Below, in pieces: positions 52,443-61,886 of a stretch of 64,000 bases of DNA. The translations under genes were made by a program, and so were the position numbers. Origin of the DNA: an uncultured Flavobacteriales bacterium (GTDB lineage Bacteria > Bacteroidota > Bacteroidia > Flavobacteriales_D > Crocinitomicaceae); assembly GCA_937973685.1 (NCBI GenBank), contig CALJKJ010000017.1, forward strand, positions 1 to 64,000. Reading direction: 5' to 3'. The notes beneath the pieces are model-generated. The model was not told the DNA's origin and searched no databases. It saw only the letters and a program-made list of their open reading frames with translations. Each line of letters begins with the position of its first letter. Within the stretch, counting starts at the first letter, position 1.

Positions 52443-53622
52443 CGAACATGTTTTGAATGGTGCTTATTAACGTCTCTTCTTGGCTTTCCCAACTATATTT
52501 TGCGCTTATTTTTCTGCTGTTACTTTTATATTCATTCAGTTTTTCATTCGTTAACGAACGGATTGCGACTTCTAAATCAGCAACTGTAGGAGCAGAAACA
52601 AGTCCAATATCGTTAACAGAAATAACTTTTTTATTTTCAATTGTTTCGCTGCCAATTACTGCAATTCCTGCTTGAATGTATTCGAATAATTTATTTGGCG
52701 ATGCCATTTGTTTACTCAAATTTAGCGGTTCTAATAAATTGAAGCCAATATCAGCCCCTGCAGTATAGCTTGGCAATTCATTCAATGGAACTAAATCTAA
52801 AAAAACAATGTTCGTTGCTTGGTTTTGTGCTGCTGCTTTTTTTAATTGTTTTTCCAAACCGCCATTACCAAGTATAACCAATTTGTTGCTTTTTGGTAAT
52901 TGATGAAACAAATCAATCAAAACAGGTAGACCGCGCCCAGCATTTAATATTCCTTGGTATAAAAAAACAAGATCATTTGTTCCCCACTTGAACTTATCTC
53001 TATATGGATATGGTATAATTTCAGTGTTTATTGGTGCAGGATAATTCATAATAACCGTTGGATGCTGTGATAAGTCATACTGCTTTTTGAAATAGTTGCT
53101 AATCGACTCGTTTACAGTAATAAAAAGGTCGACTTTTTGGGTTGTTTTTTTTTCGAAAAACGAACCATGTAAACGCATGAAGGTTATCAATCCTTGAAAA
53201 ATTGTTTTCTTGAACAAAGTTGATTTTTGAGGGAAAAATTGATTCAATGTTTCACAATAAATTTCATGTGCATCATAAATGAGATTTGCACCTAATGCTT
53301 TTGCTATTTTCGAAGCGGGATAAAGTGTCGGAAGGTCATTGGCCCAAATTGCATGGTACTTTTTCTCATTGTTTAATACTATTTGGACTAAAAACGAAAA
53401 TTCAAAACAAAAGAAACTATGTCTCAAAAATGTTGAAAATAAACTGGTTGGCAGTTGAAACAGGTAAACAGTAACTTGTTTGTTTGTAGCAAAATTCTGA
53501 TTATGGTCAGCGAGACAATATAAATCGACCTTACCAATTGTTGACAGCGCAGTTATTGTTTTTATAACGCGGTAATCGTTGTCTACAGGACCACTCAATA
53601 AGACGGCAAATCGCTTCTCCAT
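52426..53622 (-). CDS. Glycosyltransferase, GT4-like
   Basis: The 398-residue GT-B protein contains AIWANDLPTLYPASKIAK and LIYDAHEIYCET in the acceptor half (about 95-135). The donor half has FLYQGILNAGRGLPVLIDLF, LVILGNGGLEKQLKKAA and the family donor region SPNKLFEYIQAGIAVIGS, where the Glu of FEY contacts the sugar nucleotide. It begins 3 nt after the asnB-like gene. Confidence 0.88.
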   Translation of the reverse strand: MEKRFAVLLSGPVDNDYRVIKTITALSTIGKVDLYCLADHNQNFATNKQVTVYLFQLPTSLFSTFLRHSFFCFEFSFLVQIVLNNEKKYHAIWANDLPTLYPASKIAKALGANLIYDAHEIYCETLNQFFPQKSTLFKKTIFQGLITFMRLHGSFFEKKTTQKVDLFITVNESISNYFKKQYDLSQHPTVIMNYPAPINTEIIPYPYRDKFKWGTNDLVFLYQGILNAGRGLPVLIDLFHQLPKSNKLVILGNGGLEKQLKKAAAQNQATNIVFLDLVPLNELPSYTAGADIGFNLLEPLNLSKQMASPNKLFEYIQAGIAVIGSETIENKKVISVNDIGLVSAPTVADLEVAIRSLTNEKLNEYKSNSRKISAKYSWESQEETLISTIQNMFDGKTT

Positions 53623-53625
53623 TTC

Positions 53626-55419
53626 TTAAAGATAATATGCTGCAATTAATATTTTCCAAGAATCAGTATATTTTTCAGTTATATACCCTTTTTCAATTAA
53701 TAATTTGCGACTTTGTTCAATACGGTTTTGCATTGAAGCAGTTTTCAGCCATTGGACGTGTGGTGCTTCAAATCCAATTTTATCTTTCCGTTGACTGATT
53801 TTTTCTGGTAACATGTGCTTCATTGCCGACCTCAAAAGTGCTTTAGACCATCCTTGGTGTAAGAAATAATCACTGTTTGATTGAAAAACAAACGCAACCA
53901 ATTCAGGCGACAAAAAAGGCAATCGGCTTTCAACAGAATGAGCCATTGCATTTCTATCAGCAAAACGCAATAACTTAGGTAAACCTTGTATCGTTAATTC
54001 GTGCTTCAAACTTGATTTTAACGATTTGTGCCGTTGAAAAACGGGTTTCTTTGGTGCGTATTTTGCATGAAATGAAGTTGCTATGCCTGTTGGAACTTTG
54101 GTCCAAATTCTATTTTTCAATGCGACAGCTAATTGAAAAATTTTAGGATGTTTCAACGCAAAAAGATCCATTTTTCTTACCTGAATGGTAGTTCCGTGAT
54201 GTGCTTCTATTTGTGCTACAAATTGTTGAAAAGCTTTGTTATTGATTTGTAATTCACGTGCGTAAAAAGCAAAATCTTTATCGTATCCTCCTAACAATTC
54301 ATCAGCTCCTTGACCATCGATGACGACTTTTATACCTTCGTTTTTAGCTGCTTCATACACACAATATTGCGCAAAAATACTACCTGATTGAAAAGGTTCA
54401 TCTTGGTGATAGAGCAAGCGATCAAATTGTTCCTCAAAATCGGATGATGTGATCCATTTGTTATGTTGTTTCGTTTGAAAATGATTGGAAACCAATTCAA
54501 TATGTGCGCCTTCGTCTTTTTTGAAATCATCAAAACGCGCAGAAAAAGTAGGGATTGAATTATTCGTTTGCGCAATTGAAGCAACAATACTACTTGAATC
54601 CAATCCACCGGAAAGGGAACAACCCACAGTAACATCTGCAATGGTTCGTGATGCAACTGCTTTGTTGAATAAATCTTGAAATTGCGTTACTGATTCATCA
54701 AAAGTCAGCTCGCTTTTTTCTTCAGAAATGGAAATCTCCCAATATTTTTTCACGATAGGTTGCTGACTGTTTTTTCCAAAATAAAAATAGGAGGCTGGAT
54801 CTAATTGATGAATCCCTTCATAAAAAGTATCTTTTGGATTAGTTGGATTTTCGACCAAATCCTCTGCAAGAAATAGGTACATCAAGGATTTATTGATTAT
54901 TTTTTTCAACCCAATCGACCAAAAAGCTTTTATCTCAGAAGCAAAATAAAACACATCATCTTGTATGGTATAAAAAAAAGGTTTTTCTCCAAAGCGGTCT
55001 CTAGCACAAAATAGTTCTTCTGTTTCTATATCGTATAATGCAAAAGCAAACATGCCATCAAAATGCTCCAAACATTTTTCTTTCCAATAATCATAAGCTG
55101 CCAATACAACTTCAGTATCAGTAGTAGAGAAAAATTGATATCCAGCAGCACTCAATTCATTTTTTAGCGCTTGAAAATTGTAGATCTCACCATTAAATGT
55201 GATGGTGTATCGCTGCTGAAAAGTCATGGGTTGTGCACCTTTTTCGCTTAAATCAATAATGGATAGGCGCCGATGACCCAAATGAACGGTTCCATCATTG
55301 CTCGACCAAAAACCTGCGCCATCTGGCCCACGATGTGCTATCGAATCACACATGCTTCGCACTTTTGTTGCCGAAGTGTGCGCTGAAGACCGATCAATTA
55401 TTCCCGCTATTCCGCACAT
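53626..55419 (-). CDS. Asparagine synthase-like amidotransferase in polysaccharide cluster
   Basis: The 597-residue protein has Cys2 of the class II glutaminase domain (MCGIAGIIDR, HRGPDGAGF) and the PP-loop SGGLDSS at about 270, followed by IDGQGADELLGGYDKDF. The start is fixed by the need for Cys2 and overlaps the upstream glycosyltransferase by 26 nt. Being embedded in a glycan operon, it more likely amidates a uronic acid or similar sugar (as WbpS/WbmI-type proteins are thought to) than makes asparagine. A second copy with separate promoter lies at 44057-45961. Confidence 0.87.
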   Translation of the reverse strand: MCGIAGIIDRSSAHTSATKVRSMCDSIAHRGPDGAGFWSSNDGTVHLGHRRLSIIDLSEKGAQPMTFQQRYTITFNGEIYNFQALKNELSAAGYQFFSTTDTEVVLAAYDYWKEKCLEHFDGMFAFALYDIETEELFCARDRFGEKPFFYTIQDDVFYFASEIKAFWSIGLKKIINKSLMYLFLAEDLVENPTNPKDTFYEGIHQLDPASYFYFGKNSQQPIVKKYWEISISEEKSELTFDESVTQFQDLFNKAVASRTIADVTVGCSLSGGLDSSSIVASIAQTNNSIPTFSARFDDFKKDEGAHIELVSNHFQTKQHNKWITSSDFEEQFDRLLYHQDEPFQSGSIFAQYCVYEAAKNEGIKVVIDGQGADELLGGYDKDFAFYARELQINNKAFQQFVAQIEAHHGTTIQVRKMDLFALKHPKIFQLAVALKNRIWTKVPTGIATSFHAKYAPKKPVFQRHKSLKSSLKHELTIQGLPKLLRFADRNAMAHSVESRLPFLSPELVAFVFQSNSDYFLHQGWSKALLRSAMKHMLPEKISQRKDKIGFEAPHVQWLKTASMQNRIEQSRKLLIEKGYITEKYTDSWKILIAAYYL

Positions 55420-56626
55420 AATGAATGAAATGAATAAGTGATGCCGTATGCGCAGTAAACGAATACTTTGCTGCTATTTTTTCACGTGCTTGCGCACCGA
55501 TAGTTGTTAAATTGATTTCTTTGGAAAGTATGTTACGGAAAATTGTTTCCCAATCGTGCACATCACTTGCTAAAAAAGAATCTTCTCCATTTGTAACAAT
55601 TTGTTTGTTGATGCCGATGGAGCTTGCAATACTAACAATTCCCAATCCCATGTATTGAATCAATTTAAAACCGCCTTTTCCCATCGATTCAGCATCGTTG
55701 CTTAATGGCATAAGTCCAATGTCAATAGCTTGTAAATGAGAAGTTTCATCGGTTAACGACCATTTTTTAAAATGAATTTTGAACGAAGTTTTTGTAGTAT
55801 ATTTTTTACCTCCGATAACGATTAATTCGAATGGAAATTCGTTGGATAATTTTTCCAAAATAGGAATAACCAAATCCAACTGAGGATAATTATAATCACC
55901 TCCGATCCAACCAAATTGTAAGGGTTTTTCTGATGTATATTCTTTTGTATACGCTTTTTCATTATAATTCACACATGTTGGCAGGTCTAAAATGGCTTGC
56001 TCTCGAATTGCAGCGTTGACAGTTAAGATCCGTTCTTTTAAAGTAGGAGAAGCAACAGTGAAATAGCGGTACATTTTTAGTGTTTCATTGAATTTGTCGC
56101 CGTTTTCAAGACAGATTTTACCAAAAAGGTGCGCAACTGTTTTCGGTTGATTTTTCGCAGCACTTAAGTCATCATCAATATCCAGCACAGCGTTTGGGTG
56201 AAATTTCAATAATAATTTCTCAAGAAACAAATTGCCGTAGTCATTGAAAATCAATAGTTCTCGTCGCACAATAACCGTTTCAAAGTGACGAGACCGAACA
56301 ACTTGTCCAAAACGTTTGAACCCAAAACGGATTAAAAAAAAAATATGTTGAATGGCACTTTTTTCAGTGAAATCCGTTTGCTTACTTGCACTAAAAACAA
56401 CAACATCAAAACCAGATGCGATCAATCGTTTTTGCCATTCGGCTACACGCCAATGATACCCAGCATTAGTTGGAAAAAAAGCAGCGAAATAAAGAATAGA
56501 ATTCTTTTTGGGTGTTTTACGACTTAAAAAAAAAGGAATGATTTTAGCAGCAAAAATACCGAAGTACAATGTAAGTACAAACAAACATTGAACAACTAAA
56601 GTCAGTAATTTTCCTCCAACCTTCAT
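55394..56626 (-). CDS. Glycosyltransferase with N-terminal hydrophobic segment
   Basis: The protein of about 410 residues has a hydrophobic stretch near the N-terminus (GKLLTLVVQCLFVLTLYFGI) that could anchor it to the inner membrane. A GT4-like body follows, with VLDIDDDLSAAKNQP, FGWIGGDYNYPQLDL and the donor region GLMPLSNDAESMGKGGFKLI. This closely parallels the glycosyltransferase at 46275-47351 in arrangement. I chose ATG at 56626, which leaves a 4-nt gap to the upstream stop; an ATG at 56665 would overlap the upstream gene by 35 nt. It overlaps the asnB-like gene downstream by 26 nt. Confidence 0.82.
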   Translation of the reverse strand: MKVGGKLLTLVVQCLFVLTLYFGIFAAKIIPFFLSRKTPKKNSILYFAAFFPTNAGYHWRVAEWQKRLIASGFDVVVFSASKQTDFTEKSAIQHIFFLIRFGFKRFGQVVRSRHFETVIVRRELLIFNDYGNLFLEKLLLKFHPNAVLDIDDDLSAAKNQPKTVAHLFGKICLENGDKFNETLKMYRYFTVASPTLKERILTVNAAIREQAILDLPTCVNYNEKAYTKEYTSEKPLQFGWIGGDYNYPQLDLVIPILEKLSNEFPFELIVIGGKKYTTKTSFKIHFKKWSLTDETSHLQAIDIGLMPLSNDAESMGKGGFKLIQYMGLGIVSIASSIGINKQIVTNGEDSFLASDVHDWETIFRNILSKEINLTTIGAQAREKIAAKYSFTAHTASLIHFIHYVRNSGNN

Positions 56627-56630
56627 CCAC

Positions 56631-57389
56631 TTATATTTTCGGGAATAATTCCTCAAATGTTGCAATGCTGATGAGGTTTAATTGTTGTTTGCGATCTGCT
56701 TCAAAGACCGAAAACTCAAAAAAGGGATTGTCAATTTTAGGTGGTTTCCCAAAATCAATTGATTGAGATAAAATTCCTACTCCCCAATCGGAATCGACGC
56801 AACAACCAGAAACACCACTTATTTCAAGCGCTTTCACAAATGCTTTCCAAGTAGTACCATTCCACGTATTCATTGCTGGCGAAATTTCATAGGCATACGT
56901 TTCTCGTGCGTGCCATTCTGTTGGTGGATTACAATCGTGCAGCACAATAAATCCATTTGGCTGAATGAAATCTAATGAATTTAGGATGTCTTTGTAAACT
57001 TGCTCGGCAGTATGCAACCCATCAATAAAAATAACATCAAACAAAAGGTTTTTGTTGAGTATTTTTCCTATTTTGATCTGCTCAAAAAATGCATCACTGG
57101 TAAGTTTGAAATCAACCGGATTCGCTTCAAATTCAATTCCTGGGTCGACACTGTATTTTTGTCCTGCACAAATATGATTGAAATTATCAGCTGGATTCCG
57201 CACACCTATTTCAAGGTAAACCGAATTTTCATTCTTTGTTGCTTGAATGAGGCGGTTGATAATCTCTGTGCGCGATAAAGATTTATTCCGCTCGGTTACA
57301 TTCAATGCTTGCGTACGCAAATGAAAGGGATCAGTTAAAAAACGACCGCCCCAATTATAATAGTTTATTAGTTTTTTAAACGAAATCAT
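56631..57389 (-). CDS. Class I SAM-dependent methyltransferase-like protein (Methyltransf_24 type)
   Basis: The 252-residue protein has VYLEIGVRNPADNF (motif I, about 57-70), a diverged nucleotide-binding segment, and DVIFIDGLHTAEQVYKDILN (about 119-138) followed by NGFIVLHDCNPPTEWHA. That D-G-L-H / H-D-C-x-P pattern is typical of the Methyltransf_24 group often found in glycan loci. It may methylate a sugar hydroxyl or carboxyl group. It directly follows the ABC ATPase gene with no gap. Confidence 0.78.
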   Translation of the reverse strand: MISFKKLINYYNWGGRFLTDPFHLRTQALNVTERNKSLSRTEIINRLIQATKNENSVYLEIGVRNPADNFNHICAGQKYSVDPGIEFEANPVDFKLTSDAFFEQIKIGKILNKNLLFDVIFIDGLHTAEQVYKDILNSLDFIQPNGFIVLHDCNPPTEWHARETYAYEISPAMNTWNGTTWKAFVKALEISGVSGCCVDSDWGVGILSQSIDFGKPPKIDNPFFEFSVFEADRKQQLNLISIATFEELFPKI

Positions 57390-58568
57390 TTAATGCCATT
57401 TAAAGTTACCAAAAACGGGTCCGTAATTGTAGTTTCCATGAATAACCAACGAAGAAGTTGCGTCTGAAACATTAAATTGACAACAATTATCAAGTGTTTC
57501 AATTCTTTCTAAACGTGGAATATGAATATAACAACTAATTGCATAATTTCCTCTTGTCAAGAAGTTCGCTGCAATTTCCAAGGTCATTTTTTGATTGGAA
57601 ATTTGCTTCTCTGCAGCAAAAACAGGACTTCCGAATTGATCGTTAATCTGAATAAATACAGCATATTCAGCTGAATTTGACACGATATTCAAATCGATAT
57701 CAATCAAAATAGGTTCATTTACAGTAAATTCTGTACAATGTTGTAATGCTTGATTGCAAAGCGCAATAGCTTTAACTGCTGTTTTATCGGTTGTTACCGT
57801 TTTATTTTCATAATGCGACTGAGATCCGTGACATGATTGATATGCCTGAATTGCTGCGCTACTTTCACCATGAAAAACGAGTTTTCCTTTTTCAATTACG
57901 ATTCCTTTTTGGCACAATTCTTTAACTGCGGCAAGATTGTGACTGACAAAAATTACGGTTCTGCCTTCGCCTGCAATCGATTTCATTTTCCCCAAACATT
58001 TTTGTTGAAACTCGGCATCTCCAACAGCTAGCACTTCATCAATGATTAAAATTTCTGGCTCCAAATGAGCAGCTACAGAAAAAGCCAAGCGCACGTACAT
58101 ACCAGAAGAATAGTGTTTCACTGGCGTGTCTATGAATTTTTCCACACCAGAAAAAGCAACGATTTCGTCAAATTTTCGGGAAACTTCGGCGCGTGTCATT
58201 CCAAGTATTGTTCCGTTTAGGAAAATATTCTCGCGTCCTGTTAATTCAGGATGAAATCCCGTTCCAACTTCTAATAACGAAGCTACTCGTCCGTTGATAC
58301 GAATTGTACCTTCGGTTGGCTTAGTAATCTGAGAAAGTAATTTTAGCAAAGTACTTTTTCCTGCACCATTTTTCCCGATGATGCCAACAACTTCGCCTTT
58401 GTTGATTGTGAAATTAAGGTTGTCGACAGCTAAAAAAGATGCTTTTGCATTGTTTTTTTTTCGAAAAATTCCACCAAGCGCTTGACGGAAAGAATCAGCT
58501 TTTTTCGTCCCAATTGTATAGCGTTTGGACAACTTTTCGACTTTGATTGCGTATTTTCCTTCCATCAT
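57390..58568 (-). CDS. wzt: Polysaccharide ABC transporter ATP-binding protein (Wzt-like)
   Basis: The 392-residue protein has an N-terminal ATPase of the TagH/Wzt group: Walker A GKNGAGKST at 65-73, signature SSGM at 154-157 and Walker B ILIIDE at 173-178. The extra 140 residues at the C-terminus are beta-rich, like the Wzt domain that in some O-antigen systems binds the glycan end and couples termination to export. It pairs with the permease immediately upstream (stop-to-start with no gap). Confidence 0.92.
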   Translation of the reverse strand: MMEGKYAIKVEKLSKRYTIGTKKADSFRQALGGIFRKKNNAKASFLAVDNLNFTINKGEVVGIIGKNGAGKSTLLKLLSQITKPTEGTIRINGRVASLLEVGTGFHPELTGRENIFLNGTILGMTRAEVSRKFDEIVAFSGVEKFIDTPVKHYSSGMYVRLAFSVAAHLEPEILIIDEVLAVGDAEFQQKCLGKMKSIAGEGRTVIFVSHNLAAVKELCQKGIVIEKGKLVFHGESSAAIQAYQSCHGSQSHYENKTVTTDKTAVKAIALCNQALQHCTEFTVNEPILIDIDLNIVSNSAEYAVFIQINDQFGSPVFAAEKQISNQKMTLEIAANFLTRGNYAISCYIHIPRLERIETLDNCCQFNVSDATSSLVIHGNYNYGPVFGNFKWH

Positions 58569-59393
58569 TTACACTAAATCTGCCATTTCGTCTTCAATAC
58601 GCTTGAAGAAAAGTAAACTACTTACAAATAATACAACGACAGTTATTATCGTAATCAATAGAAATTCATTCGGAGCTTCTCCACCAAACAAACTCCATCG
58701 AAATCCCTGAACAATCCCTGCCATTGGATTTAAATAATACAAGGTTGCTGCCCATTTGGGAAGGTGGGAAGTTGCGTATTCAGCGGGATAAGCTATAGGA
58801 GTTAAATAAAGTCCAATTTGAACGATAAAAGGAACGACGTGTTGAAAGTCGCGGTAGCGAACGGTCAATGCACTTAACCAAATTCCAGCTCCCAAAGCTG
58901 CAAGTATTCCCAAAAGAAGAAACAAAGGTGCGAAAAGAACATTTGCAGTTGGCGCAATGCCATAATAGAGCATGAGTGCTATCAACATGATTAATGTGAT
59001 ACCGAAATCAATAAGTCCAACTAATGCTTTTGAGAAAGGAATGATGATGCGAGGAAAATAAATTTTCTTAATCATGTTTTGACTGCTAATTATCGACGAT
59101 CCAGCATTGGTCATGACATACGAAAAATAAGTCCAAACACTCATTCCTGCTAACGTGAAAAGTAGGTGAGGAACAGGTGTTTTGACAGCAATAAATGTCC
59201 CAAAAACCAAGGAAAGGATCAATAATGTTATCAAGGGTTGCAAAAGTGCCCATAGTAAACCAATTGTTGTTTGGGCATAGCGCACACGAAAGTCTCTCCA
59301 CGCTAAAGTGAAAAATAAATCTTTGTAGCGAAATACTTCTCTGAAATCAGGAAACAATTGTCTCTTGTTGGATTCGATAATTTTTTCTGACAT
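58569..59393 (-). CDS. wzm: Polysaccharide ABC transporter permease (Wzm-like)
   Basis: This 274-residue inner-membrane permease of the ABC-2 export family is predicted to have six membrane helices. It has the family start block LFFTLAWRDFRVRYAQTTIG and LLWALLQPLITLLILSLVFG (about 26-65), and YLNPMAGIVQGFRWSLFGG near the end. With the Wzt-like ATPase it exports a lipid-linked glycan made in the cytoplasm. This route needs no Wzx flippase or Wzy polymerase, and none was recognised with confidence. Confidence 0.93.
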   Translation of the reverse strand: MSEKIIESNKRQLFPDFREVFRYKDLFFTLAWRDFRVRYAQTTIGLLWALLQPLITLLILSLVFGTFIAVKTPVPHLLFTLAGMSVWTYFSYVMTNAGSSIISSQNMIKKIYFPRIIIPFSKALVGLIDFGITLIMLIALMLYYGIAPTANVLFAPLFLLLGILAALGAGIWLSALTVRYRDFQHVVPFIVQIGLYLTPIAYPAEYATSHLPKWAATLYYLNPMAGIVQGFRWSLFGGEAPNEFLLITIITVVVLFVSSLLFFKRIEDEMADLV

Positions 59394-59440
59394 CCTCTTA
59401 GATTACTAATAGTAACTACAAATTTAGTGTAAATAATTAA

Positions 59441-60550
59441 CTATTTAAATTTCTCTTTTAATTTCAAAAAGTGTTTTTCAAATACATGATAACTCAAGTA
59501 GGCTAGTCCAATGACAACTAGTAAACTGAAAATTGGATCAATTAGCATTACTTTCGAAAGAGAATCTGAAAAACCAATTATTTTCGCTGTTTTTAAAACA
59601 ATTAAAATACCAACAAATTGCAAGCAGTACATGCCATAGGTATATTTACCTAAAGAGGAAATCCGCTTCAGGTTTGCAAATTTATAGAAGGAATTTTTAG
59701 CAAAAGTTTGTTCCAAAATGATGAATCCACCAATTAAACTGAAAATTGTTCGATCGATAAGCCGGAAGTTTGGGAACAAAGCACTCAAATCATCTCTAAA
59801 CACGAATAAAAGAATAAAACTCGAATAAACACTATAGATAAAAGGTGTCGATAAACGTTCAAGGTAAGAAGTAAAAGATTCTTTTGAGAAAATCAACCAA
59901 GCTATCAAAGCACCTATCGATAAGTCACCAATACACGACAAAGTATGATATTCAATAGCATTATAATTCGCATTAAAGAAACGGAAAACAAGACTTAAAC
60001 CGATGAAAAAACTTGGGACAATCCAAAACTTTTTAATTGGTGTGAAATACAGAAAAATCGGCCAAATCAAATAGAATTGTTCTTCAACGGCAATACTCCA
60101 AAGGGCTCCCAATATTGATGCGTCTGGCAATCCGTTTTTTATCATGTCAAAGTTGCTCCAAAAGCTTATGTAATAATAGATGTTAGCAGTTTCTAAACTC
60201 GTTTCACCTGTGTAGGATTTTAGTAAAGGATACCCAATAAAACCGATTACCAAACAGATAAAATAAAGTGGCCAAATGCGTAAAATCCGACGCATCCAGA
60301 ATTTTAACACATGTATATTTCCCTGTTCATTTTTTTCACGTAAAGCCAAGTAAGTAATTAAAAATCCACTCAACACAAAAAAGAAATATACTCCTATATT
60401 ACCGTTGTTAAACGTTTCAATTTTAACCGCATTGTAAATTGCAGATTGTTTTATTGCTGTTGAATCAGTGTGAAAAGAATGAAATAAAAAAACTGATAAG
60501 AAACAGAAGAAACGAAAGCCGTCAAGATTTTTGAAATAATTCAGTTTCAT
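59441..60550 (-). CDS. Membrane acyltransferase (OafA/YrhL, acyltransferase 3 family)
   Basis: The 369-residue polytopic membrane protein starts NLDGFRFFCFLSVFLFHSFH, the family's N-terminal LDGxR...H signature, and has NGNIGVYFFFVLSGFLITY and the WMRRILRIWPLYF segment. The family O-acetylates sugars using acetyl-CoA. By location it probably decorates the glycan of this cluster. It starts 1 nt after the stop of the upstream membrane-protein gene. Confidence 0.9.
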   Translation of the reverse strand: MKLNYFKNLDGFRFFCFLSVFLFHSFHTDSTAIKQSAIYNAVKIETFNNGNIGVYFFFVLSGFLITYLALREKNEQGNIHVLKFWMRRILRIWPLYFICLVIGFIGYPLLKSYTGETSLETANIYYYISFWSNFDMIKNGLPDASILGALWSIAVEEQFYLIWPIFLYFTPIKKFWIVPSFFIGLSLVFRFFNANYNAIEYHTLSCIGDLSIGALIAWLIFSKESFTSYLERLSTPFIYSVYSSFILLFVFRDDLSALFPNFRLIDRTIFSLIGGFIILEQTFAKNSFYKFANLKRISSLGKYTYGMYCLQFVGILIVLKTAKIIGFSDSLSKVMLIDPIFSLLVVIGLAYLSYHVFEKHFLKLKEKFK

Positions 60551-60551
60551 T

Positions 60552-61886
60552 TTAAACTTTTTTGTTTTCGGTTTTGCGACTTAAAAGTATGAGTAGTAAA
60601 AACACCAAAATACCCGCTTTCATACGCACTAATACACCAAATAAGCCAGAGGTTATCCCGATAAAAAAAGCCATTAAAAGGACAAATACCAATGAGAAAA
60701 CAAGTAAATTGCTACTGGTGATTCGTCGTTTTTTACGTTGCCGAAATTGAAGGACGAATTGAATAAATAAAACGAAAAACAATAAGTTTTCCAGACCATT
60801 CAGTAACATTAATGGATTGCTTGCCTCCCAAATAAACGGTTTAAAAAGTGTTGTTGCTATTGCCGCCGGGGCTGATTTCAGCAATCCAATTACTGTAAAA
60901 TCGATGTCCCCAAGATCATAGCGTTTTCCTGTGTAAATTGCATTTGATTGAAAATCTTTTTGCGTTATTTCGGCTGTTTTTAGTAGTTCATCAGGTGATA
61001 AATCACCCAATTGTTGTGCAAATGAAAAGTACCAAACCAAAATTCCAAGCGAACAAAACACTAAGATTATTTTTCCTATAGCATTCATTTTTTTACGTTC
61101 TCCTGTGTATTTTTTAAAAATAAATAAAGCTAAAAAAGCGACTAACAGTGCAAGGAAAACAAAAGAGCGAGTATGCAGTAAAAAATAGGCTGCGAAAACA
61201 ATAAACAAAACAGAAAATGGTAATTTATGTGTTTTTCGTTGCGAAAAAGAAACAAACCCAATCGTACCTATAAGTGATGCACAGTAAACGATCGTATCTT
61301 TCATAAGTGACCCACACCAAAATCCTACTGATGGAATAAACAGTGTTGCCAGTGCGAGATTTTTTGTATTGATAGTGGTTACTTGTTTTGCAAAGCGGAA
61401 AAAACGCCAAGAAACCCAACTGGAAATTAGTCCAAAAAGCAAATTTAACGTAATGTAGCTTCCAAAGGTAAAAAATGAAAAAACACTTGCGATTTTTGAA
61501 ACGAACCATGAATTTGGATCACGATAAATCCACATAGGAGGTCGCCCAACAGATGAAACAGAAAAATAACTAGGCGCATAGCTACTTGATGCATCGTGAG
61601 TCGAAAAAAGTTCAGTAAAATAAGCTTGTGGAGAATGATAAAATAGCCTATTCAAAGCCGTTGCGCCTTCCCAGTATGCAGTTGTATCACCACCACCGTA
61701 ATACAATAAGTAAGTTACTCCAAATGCTGTGGAGATAAATATCTTCCAGTAAAAGTGAGGTAAATAATAAGTGAAAAGCGGGTTTTCTTTGTTGCGAGCA
61801 CGAATAATATGAGCGCAAATGAGTGCTACCATCAAATAACTGACAAAAACAGCAATATCAAATACACTGAAAAAGGATTGCAACAT
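60552..61886 (-). CDS. Polytopic membrane protein of the polysaccharide cluster
   Basis: The 444-residue protein has about ten predicted membrane helices and no family I can name. A long loop after helix 2-3 holds GGGDTTAYWEGATALNRLF and a Pro/Ser/Tyr-rich region. Topology and position resemble glycan polymerases (Wzy) or O-antigen ligases, but I see no diagnostic motif. Because export is by an ABC transporter, a ligase or other membrane glycan enzyme is possible. Its start codon shares one base with the rlmH stop (TAATG). Confidence 0.65.
   Translation of the reverse strand: MLQSFFSVFDIAVFVSYLMVALICAHIIRARNKENPLFTYYLPHFYWKIFISTAFGVTYLLYYGGGDTTAYWEGATALNRLFYHSPQAYFTELFSTHDASSSYAPSYFSVSSVGRPPMWIYRDPNSWFVSKIASVFSFFTFGSYITLNLLFGLISSWVSWRFFRFAKQVTTINTKNLALATLFIPSVGFWCGSLMKDTIVYCASLIGTIGFVSFSQRKTHKLPFSVLFIVFAAYFLLHTRSFVFLALLVAFLALFIFKKYTGERKKMNAIGKIILVFCSLGILVWYFSFAQQLGDLSPDELLKTAEITQKDFQSNAIYTGKRYDLGDIDFTVIGLLKSAPAAIATTLFKPFIWEASNPLMLLNGLENLLFFVLFIQFVLQFRQRKKRRITSSNLLVFSLVFVLLMAFFIGITSGLFGVLVRMKAGILVFLLLILLSRKTENKKV

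Noticed and set aside
54330..54656. 108-residue frame inside the asnB-like gene
   Set aside because: It lies wholly within a conserved gene in another frame and has no features of its own.
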